NCBI GenBank assembly: GCA_963768975.1
Contig: CAVYKB010000019.1
Coordinates: 495,147 to 559,146, forward strand
Source of the DNA: CADCTB01 sp963768975
Lineage (GTDB): Bacteria; Actinomycetota; Acidimicrobiia; Acidimicrobiales; AC-14
Length of the DNA stretch: 64,000 bases
Reading direction: 5' to 3'
Shown piece after piece: positions 40,302 to 47,913 of this stretch (positions within the stretch are counted from its first letter, which is position 1; each line of letters opens with the position of its first letter). Below the pieces are notes generated by a model. It saw only the letters and a list, made by a program, of their open reading frames with translations. It did no database searches and had not been told where the DNA came from. The position numbers and the translations under genes were made by a program.

Positions 40302-40545
40302 GAGGAAGGGGCCGACGGCGACGCTGGTCGGCCTGATACTGGCGATGGGCGGCACCGACCCGGCCGCCGCCGGCGGTGGTCACTTGGCGCCCGTGCTGGA
40401 CCGGTACGAGCCGGGATCGACAGCCACCATGGTCGGCCTACACCGGCTCAGCCGTCCCTGACGAGCGGTTCTACGCCTACCTCCGGTCCTTCGGCGACGA
40501 CACGCCGCCGGCGCTCGGCGGCGGCGGGAGCTGGCCCTCCGATAG
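40302..40545 (+). pseudogene. Truncated, frameshifted exported protein fragment
   Basis: GTG 40302 starts a signal-peptide-like sequence (TATLVGLILAMGGTDPAAAG) followed by GGHLAPVLDRYEPGSTATMVG. One frameshift near 40435 moves the continuation to another frame as YTGSAVPDERFYAYLRS. This opening (a YEPG segment followed by FYAYLR) recalls a recurrent actinobacterial exported family, as far as I remember. Here only about 80 residues are left before the sequence runs into the opposing HAD-like gene. Clearly a fragment. Confidence 0.5.
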
Positions 40546-41689
40546 CCCACCGGCGCCGGCGCCGGCCCGGCACCAGCCGGGCCAGTCCCCCGGCGATGCC
40601 GGCGACGTTGTGGGCGGCCACCCGGTGAAAGGCGTACCGGGCGACCTGCTCGGGCTGGCGGGTGGCGAGCGGTGAGTACCGGTCGACGTGGGCCGACACC
40701 CGGTTGCCCTTCCCGACGGTGATGTGGAGGCTGTGGGTGGGCGACACCTCCCGCAGGGAGACCTGGCCCCGGTGGAAGATGGCACCGAGGCGGGTGTCAC
40801 GTCGGAAGCGGCCGCTTTCCTCCAGCTCCCGCAACAGCGCCGCAGGGTCGGCGGTCGTGAAGTGGTGGGCTGCGCCTCGACGAACCGGCTCCTCGGCCGC
40901 CTCGACCGCCGACGCCAGGCCCAGCGCCGCCACCCGGTGGGGCACGGGTGCGGCGCCAGGAGCCATGGGCCGCCGGATGGCGGGTCGCACGTCGTGCACA
41001 GTCCAGCCCCGTCGCTGGGCCACCTTGCGCAGCTGGCGGTCGGGGTTGACCACCTCGGCGCGGCCGACCAGCTCCAGCAGGGGCAGGTCGTTGATGGAGT
41101 CCGAGTAGGCGACCGACGCCGACAGGTCGATGCCGGCGGCGGCGGCGTGCAGCTCGACGGCCCCGGCCTTCGCCGCACCCTGGAGGATGGTGCCGGCCAG
41201 GCGGCCGCTGTAGCGCTCCTCGGCGTCGACCTCGGCGGTGGTCCCCAGACCTCCGGTCATTCCGAGGCCCTCGGCCACGATCTCGGCCAGCTCGGCCGGC
41301 GCCGCCGTGGCCACGAACGTGAGGTGGCCGGCGTCGCGGTGCGACTCGATGAGGCGGGCCAGGTCGGGGTACACGAGCGGCACGATGCGCTCGTCGGCGA
41401 TCTCGCGGGCCAGGGCCCGCAGCTCCGGCCGGTGCTTGCCGGCCACGAAGGACAGGGCTGCGTCTTGGGCACCCTCGGCCGGCCCCGCGGCCCGGAACAC
41501 CAGCCGCTGCCAGGCGAATCCGACCAGGTCGGCCCGCCCATAGAACTGCCGGCGCTGGAGCCCCACAGCCAGCAGGTACAGGCTGGAGCCGGGGATGAGG
41601 GTGTCGAGGCCGAAGAAGGCGGCCCGCCGCTCGTGATCTGGGCTCGGTGGAGGCGCCGCCGGTTCGGGCGCGCCAAGGGGACTGGACAT
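40448..41689 (-). CDS. HAD-IB-like protein with altered catalytic motif and extra C-terminal domain
   Basis: The 413-residue protein aligns with HAD-IB phosphatases over residues 20-240: GLDTLIPGSSLYLLAVGL, FVATAAPAELAEIVAEGLGM (motif II area) and VAYSDSINDLPLLELVG (motif III/IV, intact). Motif I is normally FFDLDxTL; here it reads FFGLDTLI, so the usual first Asp nucleophile is Gly or has been deleted. Catalysis is therefore doubtful. A C-terminal domain (about 275-390) of beta-rich sequence with HSLHITVGKGNRVSAHVD is not recognised. ATG 41689 follows AAGGAG with good spacing. A perfect CRP/GlxR-type site lies 130 bases upstream (41819-41834). Confidence 0.7.
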   Translation of the reverse strand: MSSPLGAPEPAAPPPSPDHERRAAFFGLDTLIPGSSLYLLAVGLQRRQFYGRADLVGFAWQRLVFRAAGPAEGAQDAALSFVAGKHRPELRALAREIADERIVPLVYPDLARLIESHRDAGHLTFVATAAPAELAEIVAEGLGMTGGLGTTAEVDAEERYSGRLAGTILQGAAKAGAVELHAAAAGIDLSASVAYSDSINDLPLLELVGRAEVVNPDRQLRKVAQRRGWTVHDVRPAIRRPMAPGAAPVPHRVAALGLASAVEAAEEPVRRGAAHHFTTADPAALLRELEESGRFRRDTRLGAIFHRGQVSLREVSPTHSLHITVGKGNRVSAHVDRYSPLATRQPEQVARYAFHRVAAHNVAGIAGGLARLVPGRRRRRWAIGGPAPAAAERRRRVVAEGPEVGVEPLVRDG

Positions 41690-41818
41690 GGGAGATTTCT
41701 CCTTCAGGAAAGGTGCGGCACTGCCATGGTCGTGCCGTCGTCAGCGCGCCGTGGCGGCTTCTTGGACGGACCCGGGGTCAGTGGCTCGACGCGAACCCTA
41801 CCAGCCTCGATCCCACTT

Positions 41819-41834
41819 TGTGACTCATTTCACA
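41819..41834. promoter_or_regulatory. CRP/GlxR-type operator, perfect TGTGA-N6-TCACA
   Basis: TGTGA (41819-41823), six bases, TCACA (41830-41834): an exact match to the cAMP-receptor/GlxR consensus. It sits between the end of the sucrase/ferredoxin-like gene and the start of the HAD-like gene, both leftward, so the HAD-like gene is the likely target. No Crp-family gene is in the window. Confidence 0.6.
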
Positions 41835-41851
41835 AGCCCGCCGGCCACTGT

Positions 41852-42751
41852 TCAAGCGCCGTTCACGTCGACGAGGGCATACGCCGGCGGCCGGGCTTCG
41901 GTGCTCGAACGGCACGCCAGCTGGCGGGCATGGTCGGCCGCCATGACCTGCACCCGGACGTCGTAGGACCGGCCGCCGGGCCCGTCGAAGCTGACCGTCA
42001 CCACCCCGCCGGCCTGACGGCGCAGGCCGGTGACCAGGAGGTCGTCGACCCCGCGGATCGCCTCCCGAGCCCGCAGGAAATGCTCGGCCGCCTGGGCCGC
42101 GAAGGGCTCACCGGCCCGGCCCCGATAGTGCTCCAGGTCAACGGTGCCCTGCTCGTAGCCCTCGACGACCAGCGCAGCGTTTTCGGGCTCCAGGCGGCCG
42201 AAGTAGAAGCCGTGGGGCAGGCACACCAGGTTGCCGGCGAACCGGTCACCACCGAAGTGCGACGACTCCCACACCATGCCGTCGCGCCGGGCGTGGAGGG
42301 CCCGGGCCACCGGACGGCCAAGGTTGGCGCAGCACTGGTCGTGGCGGCCGTTGGTGCAGACCAGGTACAGCGGGTCGCGGCGGAGCGTGCCGAACCCCAC
42401 CCGCCCGCCGTGACGCAGGGGCGAGAAGTCGACGGTGAGCAGGTCGTCGAGGTCGGTCAGGACCCGCTCCTCGATCCAGCGCCCGTGGCGACCGGTGTGG
42501 GCGATGAAGCACTGGCGGGACTCGTCCGCCGGCCGGACCGGCCGGCGGACCAGCAGGACCCGGATGCCATGCGCCTCGGACAACCCGGCCAGGCCGTCGG
42601 CCAGGTGCTCCGGCAGCCCGCTCTCCTGCAGCGCCACCGGCCCCCACGCCCCCGGGTGCTCGATCAGCAGCCAGTGGCGGATGATCGAGGCGGTCGCGTA
42701 CAGCGGCTCGCCCCACCCCAGGGAGATGGCGCTGCAGACCGGGTCAGGCAC
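41852..42751 (-). CDS. Sucrase/ferredoxin-like protein (thioredoxin-fold 2Fe-2S type)
   Basis: The 299-residue protein carries the family signature CTNGRHDQCCANLGRP followed by VWESSHFGGDRFAGNLVCLPHG. It has the Cys and His positions expected to hold a 2Fe-2S cluster in a thioredoxin-like fold, and an N-terminal LYATASIIRHWLLIEHPG block. Members are electron-transfer proteins or of unknown function. Its start GTG 42751 overlaps the end of the JmjC/cupin gene by 8 bases, so the two are translationally coupled. An electron carrier coupled to a 2-oxoglutarate/iron oxygenase makes functional sense; the partnership is inference. Confidence 0.85.
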   Translation of the reverse strand: MPDPVCSAISLGWGEPLYATASIIRHWLLIEHPGAWGPVALQESGLPEHLADGLAGLSEAHGIRVLLVRRPVRPADESRQCFIAHTGRHGRWIEERVLTDLDDLLTVDFSPLRHGGRVGFGTLRRDPLYLVCTNGRHDQCCANLGRPVARALHARRDGMVWESSHFGGDRFAGNLVCLPHGFYFGRLEPENAALVVEGYEQGTVDLEHYRGRAGEPFAAQAAEHFLRAREAIRGVDDLLVTGLRRQAGGVVTVSFDGPGGRSYDVRVQVMAADHARQLACRSSTEARPPAYALVDVNGA

Positions 42752-43955
42752 CGGTGACGATCTCGAGCAACCCCTCGACCACCAGGCGCCGGCCCAGGAC
42801 CAGCCGGCTCGGTCCGTCGAGGAGGTCGCCCAGGTCGCCTAGCCGGAACGGCTCGCCGGCGCCGGCGACGCGCGCCATCACCGGCGCCAGGGCAGCCGGC
42901 ATGTCCAGCTCCCGCCCGCCACCCAGCACGACGGTCAGCCGGTCCGGGCCGGCGACGAGGTGGCACACCCCGCCATCACGCCGACGCAGCTCGGTGGCGT
43001 CGTCCAGCTGGTCGAGCAGGCTCAGCTGGTGGAGTTGCCCGGCGAGGATCGGCGGGCGGGCGGCGTAGAAGCGCCGGGCGGTGGCGGCCGCCACGGCGCC
43101 GGCGTCCACTCCGTCGAGCCACTTCCGCAGCCGGGCCACCGCCTCCTCGACGCCGGCAGCGAGCCCCGCCCGGTCGCCGACGTAGCCGGCCGGCAGCGCC
43201 CGCCGGAGCTCGGGCTCCTCGGCCGTCCCGGCCACCAGCTCCCGCAGGACGTCGTGCCACGTGGTGGTCTGGATGCCGATCGTCAGGTGGGCCGACAGCG
43301 CCTCCTGGGCCCGGGCCGCGTGGAGGAAGCCCCTGGGAACGTACAGGCAGTCGCCGGCGGCCAGCTCGACGGACAGGGTCGGGGGGCCGGCGTCGGCCTC
43401 GGTGCCCTTCCACGGCTGGGACGGCAACGGATCCGCGAACACGGGCTCGTGGATGGTCCACGCCTTCGTGCCAGCGAGCTGGAGCACGAACACGTCATGG
43501 GTGTCGTAGTGGACGCCGAGCCCGCGGGCGCCGGCCGGCGTGACGTAGGCGTTGCACTGCACGGCGTGGGTCAGGTCCAGCTCGAGTGACCGGCAGAACC
43601 GGGTGAGCGGCGGGCAGGACCGGTGGAGGCCCTGGAACACGATCGTCGCCCCGCGTCGGTGCTCGTCGAAGATGCGACCGGGGTCACCCATGCCGGTGAC
43701 GGACTGGCCGCCCACCGTCGCCCGCCGGGTGTAGCGGGAGGGGTCGAGCGGCCTGCCGTCCCGCACCAGCCGGAAGGTCGGCAGCCGGGGTGAGGAGGAC
43801 GCGACGAAGCGGTCGACGTCGTCGAGGGAGAACAGGTCGGCGAACGCGCCGGGATCGGCGCCGGCCCGATGCAGCGGCGCCCGGCCCCAGTAGCGCTCGA
43901 GAAACTGGCCCGGGTCACCGACACAGCGCGCGAGCGCGGTACCGGCAGTGTTCAC
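42744..43955 (-). CDS. JmjC/cupin-4 2-oxoglutarate-Fe(II) oxygenase (ribosomal-oxygenase-like)
   Basis: A 403-residue protein. The JmjC barrel has the iron triad H149-x-D151 in VHYDTHDVF and H212 in PRGFLHAARA; TKAWTIHEP follows the first strand pair. The N-terminus (FLERYWGRAPLHRAG) and C-terminal winged-helix-like half (ALAPVMARV ... LVLGRRLVVEGLLEIV) resemble bacterial ROX hydroxylases (RoxA/YcfD, MINA53/NO66 type), which hydroxylate Arg or His in ribosomal proteins. GTG 43955 matches the homologous start; the frame upstream to 44081 crosses the hairpin region and is not needed. Directly upstream on the same strand is a gene for an acidic Ser/Thr/Asp-repeat peptide, a possible substrate. 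Confidence 0.85.
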   Translation of the reverse strand: MNTAGTALARCVGDPGQFLERYWGRAPLHRAGADPGAFADLFSLDDVDRFVASSSPRLPTFRLVRDGRPLDPSRYTRRATVGGQSVTGMGDPGRIFDEHRRGATIVFQGLHRSCPPLTRFCRSLELDLTHAVQCNAYVTPAGARGLGVHYDTHDVFVLQLAGTKAWTIHEPVFADPLPSQPWKGTEADAGPPTLSVELAAGDCLYVPRGFLHAARAQEALSAHLTIGIQTTTWHDVLRELVAGTAEEPELRRALPAGYVGDRAGLAAGVEEAVARLRKWLDGVDAGAVAAATARRFYAARPPILAGQLHQLSLLDQLDDATELRRRDGGVCHLVAGPDRLTVVLGGGRELDMPAALAPVMARVAGAGEPFRLGDLGDLLDGPSRLVLGRRLVVEGLLEIVTGA

Positions 43956-44070
43956 CGCAAGGCGTGCCGGCGGCCACCAGGAAGCCGCCGCCAGACGGCC
44001 CCCATGCCTGCCGGCCAGGAAGAATGGCGAGCGACAGCCGGCTCCGCCGGCCGAACGAGCGCCTTCAAGC

Positions 44071-44099
44071 TCGCTTCGCAACCTCTGGTTGCGAAGCGA
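44071..44099 (-). terminator. Perfect 13-bp hairpin after the acidic-peptide gene
   Basis: TCGCTTCGCAACC (44071-44083) and GGTTGCGAAGCGA (44087-44099) form a perfect 13-bp stem with a 3-base loop. It lies 4 bases after the peptide stop codon and about 115 bases before the JmjC gene, on the strand of both. It could terminate or attenuate transcription, or protect an abundant peptide mRNA end, letting the peptide be made in excess of the enzyme. Confidence 0.75.
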
Positions 44100-44102
44100 A
44101 AC

Positions 44103-44342
44103 TCAAGCGTCCGTGCCGTCGACGTCGGCCGTGTCGGTGGAGTCGGAGTCGGACGTGTCGGTGGAGTCTGAGTCGGTGGAGTCGGAGTCGGCGCCGTCGC
44201 CCTGGTCGGTCACGTCGGTGGTGTCGCCCGAGTCGGCGCCATCGGCGGTATCGGTGGAATCGGAGTCGGACGCCATTCTGGCGCCCTGGGCGCCGCGAGT
44301 CGTGATGTCGTCGTCCGTCAGCCCGGTGATGAGTTCAGCCAT
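44103..44342 (-). CDS. Acidic Ser/Thr/Asp-repeat peptide, candidate modified-peptide precursor
   Basis: A 79-residue protein. The first 22 residues (MAELITGLTDDDITTRGAQG) look like a short ordered leader. From residue 23 the chain uses only S, D, T, A, G, V and Q after M23, in units such as DSDSTDTADG and DSDSTD. There is no Cys and no transmembrane segment. TATAGT lies 6 bases before ATG 44342, suggesting a leaderless transcript. It is followed by a strong hairpin and then by the genes for a JmjC oxygenase and a thioredoxin-fold ferredoxin-like protein on the same strand, an order typical of ribosomally made, modified peptides. A simple acidic cytosolic protein is the alternative. Modification is inference. 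Confidence 0.6.
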   Translation of the reverse strand: MAELITGLTDDDITTRGAQGARMASDSDSTDTADGADSGDTTDVTDQGDGADSDSTDSDSTDTSDSDSTDTADVDGTDA

Positions 44343-44375
44343 GGCGGAACTATAAGCCGCCGGCGGAGCCGCCCC

Positions 44376-45356
44376 TTACGGCAGGAGGACGGTGCCGCCC
44401 AGCACGAACACCTGGCCGAGGATGGCGGTGTTCGTGGCCGACGGCGAGCCGGCCGAACCGGCCGATCCCGAGGGGCCCGTCGGGCCCGAGAGGCCGGTCA
44501 GGGTGAGCGGCGCAGCCAGCGACGTGCTCGACGCCGGCCCGGTGCGCCCGGAGTTGCTCGACGACGAGCCAGCGTTGGTCACGCCCGAGTCGCCGGAGGT
44601 GGCGCGAGGCGATGCGGTCAGGACCGAGCTGCCGCCCGAGCCGCCGCCGGTGGCGGCCGAGCCCACGCTGGAGCCGCCGGTCCCGGCCACCAGGCCGCCG
44701 GGGCCGAGCAGGGCGACGAGGTTGACCACCGGAGCGCCGGGGCCCGAGAGAGGCAGGGCGACGCCGGCGCCACCGCCGGCACCGCCGGCGGAGGCGGCGG
44801 TGATGCCGTTGGCCGCGACGCCGGTGTTGCCCGAGAGGGCGTCGGCCTTGGAGGCAGCGCCGCTGTTGGCGTTGGAGTCCGCCCCGCCGGCGGCCAGGGC
44901 CGCCCCGGTGGAGCCGGAGCCCCCTGTGCTGCCAGTGGAGACCGTGCCGCCGACTGCGGTGGCCGAGCCGAGGATCGCCGAGTTGGTGGCAGTGGGCGAC
45001 GACGTGGCGCCGCCGGTGCCGCCCGTGGTGCCGGAGTTCCCCGACTGGGCCGCCGGCGCGGCCTGGGCGGTGGAGGCGGCCGACCCGGTGTCACCCGTGT
45101 TGGTGCTCCCCGACTGCGCCGTCGCCGAGCCCGAGCTGCCGGACTTGGCCGTGGGGGTGATGGTGACGTTGGAGGCGCCCCCGCTGCCGCCGTTGGCGGT
45201 GCCGGTGGCCACGCCGCTGCCGCCCGTGCCGGTGACGATCTGGGCGCCGGCCGGCTGCACCGCGCCGAGCACCGAGGCCGCGGCCAGCGCAAAGGCGAAG
45301 GCCACCTCGGCCCGCCGCCGAGCGGCCGTGGAGACCACGGAAGAAATCGAGACCAT
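44376..45356 (-). CDS. Exported Gly/Ser/Ala/Thr-rich low-complexity protein
   Basis: ATG 45356, behind GAGGTGG, starts a signal peptide (basic ARRRAEVAF, then AFALAAASVLGA, likely cut near AGA). The mature 285 residues are almost only G, S, A, T and N. The motif PTATNSAILGSATAVGGTV (middle) recurs at the C-terminal end as PSATNTAILGQVFVLGGTV, suggesting two copies of a small hydrophobic unit joined by flexible linkers. It could be a surface-coat or matrix protein. No known family. Confidence 0.6.
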   Translation of the reverse strand: MVSISSVVSTAARRRAEVAFAFALAAASVLGAVQPAGAQIVTGTGGSGVATGTANGGSGGASNVTITPTAKSGSSGSATAQSGSTNTGDTGSAASTAQAAPAAQSGNSGTTGGTGGATSSPTATNSAILGSATAVGGTVSTGSTGGSGSTGAALAAGGADSNANSGAASKADALSGNTGVAANGITAASAGGAGGGAGVALPLSGPGAPVVNLVALLGPGGLVAGTGGSSVGSAATGGGSGGSSVLTASPRATSGDSGVTNAGSSSSNSGRTGPASSTSLAAPLTLTGLSGPTGPSGSAGSAGSPSATNTAILGQVFVLGGTVLLP

Positions 45357-45473
45357 CAGATCCACCTCAGTTCACCGCCATTGGGGAAGCGAGCAGCGCC
45401 AGAACAGTAACAAGCTCTTCGGGCTTCCGGGAGATCCGGTCCTACAGTCGGTCGTTTCTGCGGAGGTAACGAC

Positions 45474-46511
45474 ATGCGCTACAAGCTTCTGGGCCGCACC
45501 GGACTGCGGGTCTCCGAGCTCTGCCTCGGCACCATGACCTTTGGGCCCGACTGGGGTTGGGGCGCGGACCGGGACACCTCCAAGGCGATGTGGGACGCCT
45601 TCGCCGAGGCCGGTGGCAATTTCGTCGACACCGCCAACCGCTACACAGGCGGCACGGCGGAGACCTACGTCGGCGAGTTCGCCAAGGCCGACCGGGAGCA
45701 CTTCGTCATCGCCACGAAGTACACCCTGAGCCACGACGGCAACGACCCCAACGCCGCCGGCAACCACCGCAAGAACCTGGTCCAGGCCCTCGACGCCAGC
45801 CTCCGTCGGCTCGGCACCGACTACATCGACGTGTACTGGGCCCACATCTGGGACCCGCTCACTCCAATCGAGGAGATGATGCGTGCCCTCGACGACCAGG
45901 TCCGGGCGGGGAAGGTGCTCTACGTCGGCATCTCCGACGCGCCGGCGTGGGTCATCGCCCGGGCCAACGCCATCGCCGATGCCCACGGCTGGACCCACTT
46001 CTGCGCCCTCCAGAGCCAGTACAGCCTCGTCGAGCGCAACGCCGAGCGGGAGCTGCTGCCGATGAGCCGCAACCTCGACATCGCCTTCACCGCGTGGGGC
46101 GCGCTCGGCGCCGGCCTGCTCACCGGCAAGTACAACGACGACCCCACCGGCGGTGGGGGCCGCATCCACAGCGCGGGCTGGGGCGCCCTGGAGGAGCACA
46201 AGCTGGCGATCGCCAGGGAGGTCGTCGCCGTGGCCGGGGAGATCGGCTGCTCGCCGTCCCAGGTGGCGCTGCGCTGGGTGCAGCACCAGTCCCCCACGCT
46301 CATCCCCCTGATCGGGAGCCGGAAGGTGAGCCAGCTCGTCGACAACATTGCCTGTGTCGAGATCACCCTCGCCGCGGAGCACCTCGCCCGCCTGAGCGAC
46401 ATCAGCAAGATCGAGCTTGGCTTTCCGTACGACTTCATCAAGGGCGGCCGCACGTCGTGGCTGGGCGACGTGGTCGATCGGGTCGACGACCACCGCAACA
46501 CCGTCGTCTGA
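45474..46511 (+). CDS. Aldo/keto reductase
   Basis: The 345-residue NADPH-dependent barrel belongs to the family of plant auxin-response-like bacterial AKRs. The catalytic Asp-Tyr-Lys-His set is visible as FVDTANRYTGG (Asp and Tyr), FVIATKYTL (Lys) and VYWAHIWDP (His). The C-terminal cofactor loop IPLIGSRKVSQLVDN (about 272-286) is also present. ATG 45474 follows GGAGG. The stop TGA overlaps the CTG proposed as start of the next gene. Confidence 0.92.
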   Translation: MRYKLLGRTGLRVSELCLGTMTFGPDWGWGADRDTSKAMWDAFAEAGGNFVDTANRYTGGTAETYVGEFAKADREHFVIATKYTLSHDGNDPNAAGNHRKNLVQALDASLRRLGTDYIDVYWAHIWDPLTPIEEMMRALDDQVRAGKVLYVGISDAPAWVIARANAIADAHGWTHFCALQSQYSLVERNAERELLPMSRNLDIAFTAWGALGAGLLTGKYNDDPTGGGGRIHSAGWGALEEHKLAIAREVVAVAGEIGCSPSQVALRWVQHQSPTLIPLIGSRKVSQLVDNIACVEITLAAEHLARLSDISKIELGFPYDFIKGGRTSWLGDVVDRVDDHRNTVV

Positions 46512-47322
46512 ACGCCATCGACCAGCTCGACCGCTGGGATGCGCCCGACGCCCGGGCGGCCGTCATCGCCGCGGACGGCCGCGTGGTGGCGGCAAGGGGC
46601 GACACCACTCTGGTCGGCGAGTGGGCGTCGGTGACCAAGATCGTCACCGCGCTCGCCGTGCTCGTCGCCACCGAGGAGGGCACCGTCGACCTCGACGAGC
46701 CGGCCGGGCCGCTGGGGTCGACCGTGCGGCACCTGCTGGCCCACGCATCCGGCCTGGCCTACGACAACGACGGGGTGCTCGCCGCGCCCGGCCGCCGGCG
46801 CATCTATTCCAACCAGGGGTTCAACATGCTGGGCGCCCTCCTGGCGGTGCGCTCGGGGCTGCCGTTCGGCACCTACCTGGCTGAGGCCGTCTTCGATCCT
46901 GTGGGCATGGCCGGCGCCCGCCTTGACGGCTCACCTGCGGCCGGCGTCACCGGTTCCCTCGACGACCTCGTCCGCCTGGCCACCGAGCTGATGAACCCGA
47001 CCATCGTGTCGCCCGCCACGCTGCGGCTGGCGACCACCGTCGCCTTCCCCGGCCTCGCCGGCCGCCTGCCCGGATTCGACGCCCAGGATCCACTCGACTG
47101 GGGCCTGGGCATCGAGGTCCGGGGGGGAAGTCGCCGCACTGGACGGGCCGGGGCAACTCCCCCGCCACCTTCGGCCACTTCGGCCGCAGCGGGTCGTTCG
47201 TCTGGGTCGACACCGCCGCCGGCGTGGCCTGCGCGGTGCTGAGCGGCAGAGACTTCGGCGCCTGGGCCAAGGACGCGTGGCCGGCGCTGTCCGACGCCGT
47301 GCTGGAGGAGTTCCGAACATGA
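46508..47322 (+). pseudogene. Beta-lactamase-family serine hydrolase, frameshifted in a poly-G run
   Basis: The first 205 or so residues are a class-C-type penicillin-binding fold with the active-site Ser-x-x-Lys in WASVTKIVTALAVL. HLLAHASGLAYD, IYSNQGFNMLGALLA (the Tyr-x-Asn equivalent) and FDPVGMAGARLDG follow. At a run of seven G (about 47121-47127) the frame breaks. One more G would join it to KSPHWTGRGNSPATFGHFG (the KTG-like C-terminal motif region) and on to TGA at 47322. The start appears to be CTG 46508, overlapping the reductase stop (CTGA); no canonical start is nearby. Phase variation by the G-tract or a sequencing slip are both possible. Confidence 0.8.
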
Positions 47323-47356
47323 TGAGGGCCGGCGCCCAGAAGCGCCGGCCCTCATC
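47321..47356. terminator. Bidirectional terminator hairpin
   Basis: A perfect 15-bp stem (47321-47335 with 47342-47356) and a 6-base loop CCAGAA lie between two convergent genes, right after the hydrolase stop and 4 bases beyond the end of the Cys-rich peptide gene. It can serve both strands. Confidence 0.85.
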
Positions 47357-47359
47357 TGA

Positions 47360-47464
47360 CTACTTCTTGTCGGCGTCCTGACCGCCGCACCCGCAGGTGC
47401 ACTCGTCGGTCTTCTCGGCCTCGGTCTCGGTGTTGCAGCCGCAGTTGCAGCTGTCGTCGCTCAT
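47360..47464 (-). CDS. Cys-rich metallothionein-like peptide
   Basis: This 34-residue peptide carries two clusters, SCNCGC and ECTCGCGG, giving six Cys in CxCxC spacing, with Asp/Glu/Lys around them. Such spacing binds soft metals (Zn, Cd, Cu). ATG 47464 overlaps the stop of the upstream MerR-type regulator (ATGA), and GAGGAG lies just upstream. The regulator and peptide thus form a minimal metal-response unit. Homology to known metallothioneins is not established. Confidence 0.72.
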   Translation of the reverse strand: MSDDSCNCGCNTETEAEKTDECTCGCGGQDADKK

Positions 47465-47907
47465 GGCTTCTCCTCTTCGGTGGGTCGGTCTCGGAAGGGG
47501 TTCGCCGGCCTGATCTGCATCAGGTCCGACGAGCAGCGCCAGTCGCCGCCGGCGGGCTCGGGTAGCTCGTCGATCATCGTCGCGATGTCGGTGCGCAGGC
47601 GGGACAGGGAGGACATCTCCTCGTCCAGCTCCGCCACCCGCTCCTCGAGCATCCGCCGGGTGTGGCCGCAGGGGCACAGCCCGCGCTGGCGGACGTCGAG
47701 GAGCTCGGCGATGGCTTCGAGCTTGAGGCCGAACCGCTGCGCCCGCTTGATGAAGCGCAGGCGCTCGACCGCCTCGTCGCCGTACAGGCGGTACCCCGAC
47801 GGGCTCCGTTCGGTCTCCGGGAGGAGGCCGATGCGCTCGTAGTAGCGCACGGTGTCCGCCGAAGTACCCACCTGTTCGGCGAGCTTCGACACGGTCAACT
47901 GGCTCAT
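47461..47907 (-). CDS. MerR-family metal-responsive regulator
   Basis: The 148-residue regulator starts LTVSKLAEQVGTSADTVRYYERIGLL, the MerR DNA-binding helix-turn-helix and wing. A long dimerisation helix follows (residues 85-112). Metal-site Cys residues are seen in RGLCPCGHT (C80 and C82) and in the C-terminal DWRCSSD, compatible with mercury-, zinc- or copper-type sensing; the metal cannot be fixed by eye. It reads into the Cys-rich peptide gene by a 4-base overlap. A perfect palindromic operator in an over-long promoter spacer lies just upstream (47914-47945), so the unit is autoregulated. Confidence 0.9.
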   Translation of the reverse strand: MSQLTVSKLAEQVGTSADTVRYYERIGLLPETERSPSGYRLYGDEAVERLRFIKRAQRFGLKLEAIAELLDVRQRGLCPCGHTRRMLEERVAELDEEMSSLSRLRTDIATMIDELPEPAGGDWRCSSDLMQIRPANPFRDRPTEEEKP

Positions 47908-47913
47908 GCAGCC

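Noticed and set aside
44103..44342. Graspetide-type precursor reading of the acidic peptide
   Set aside because: The Thr/Ser plus Asp pattern recalls that class, but no ATP-grasp ligase gene is near; an oxygenase-linked reading fits the neighbours better.
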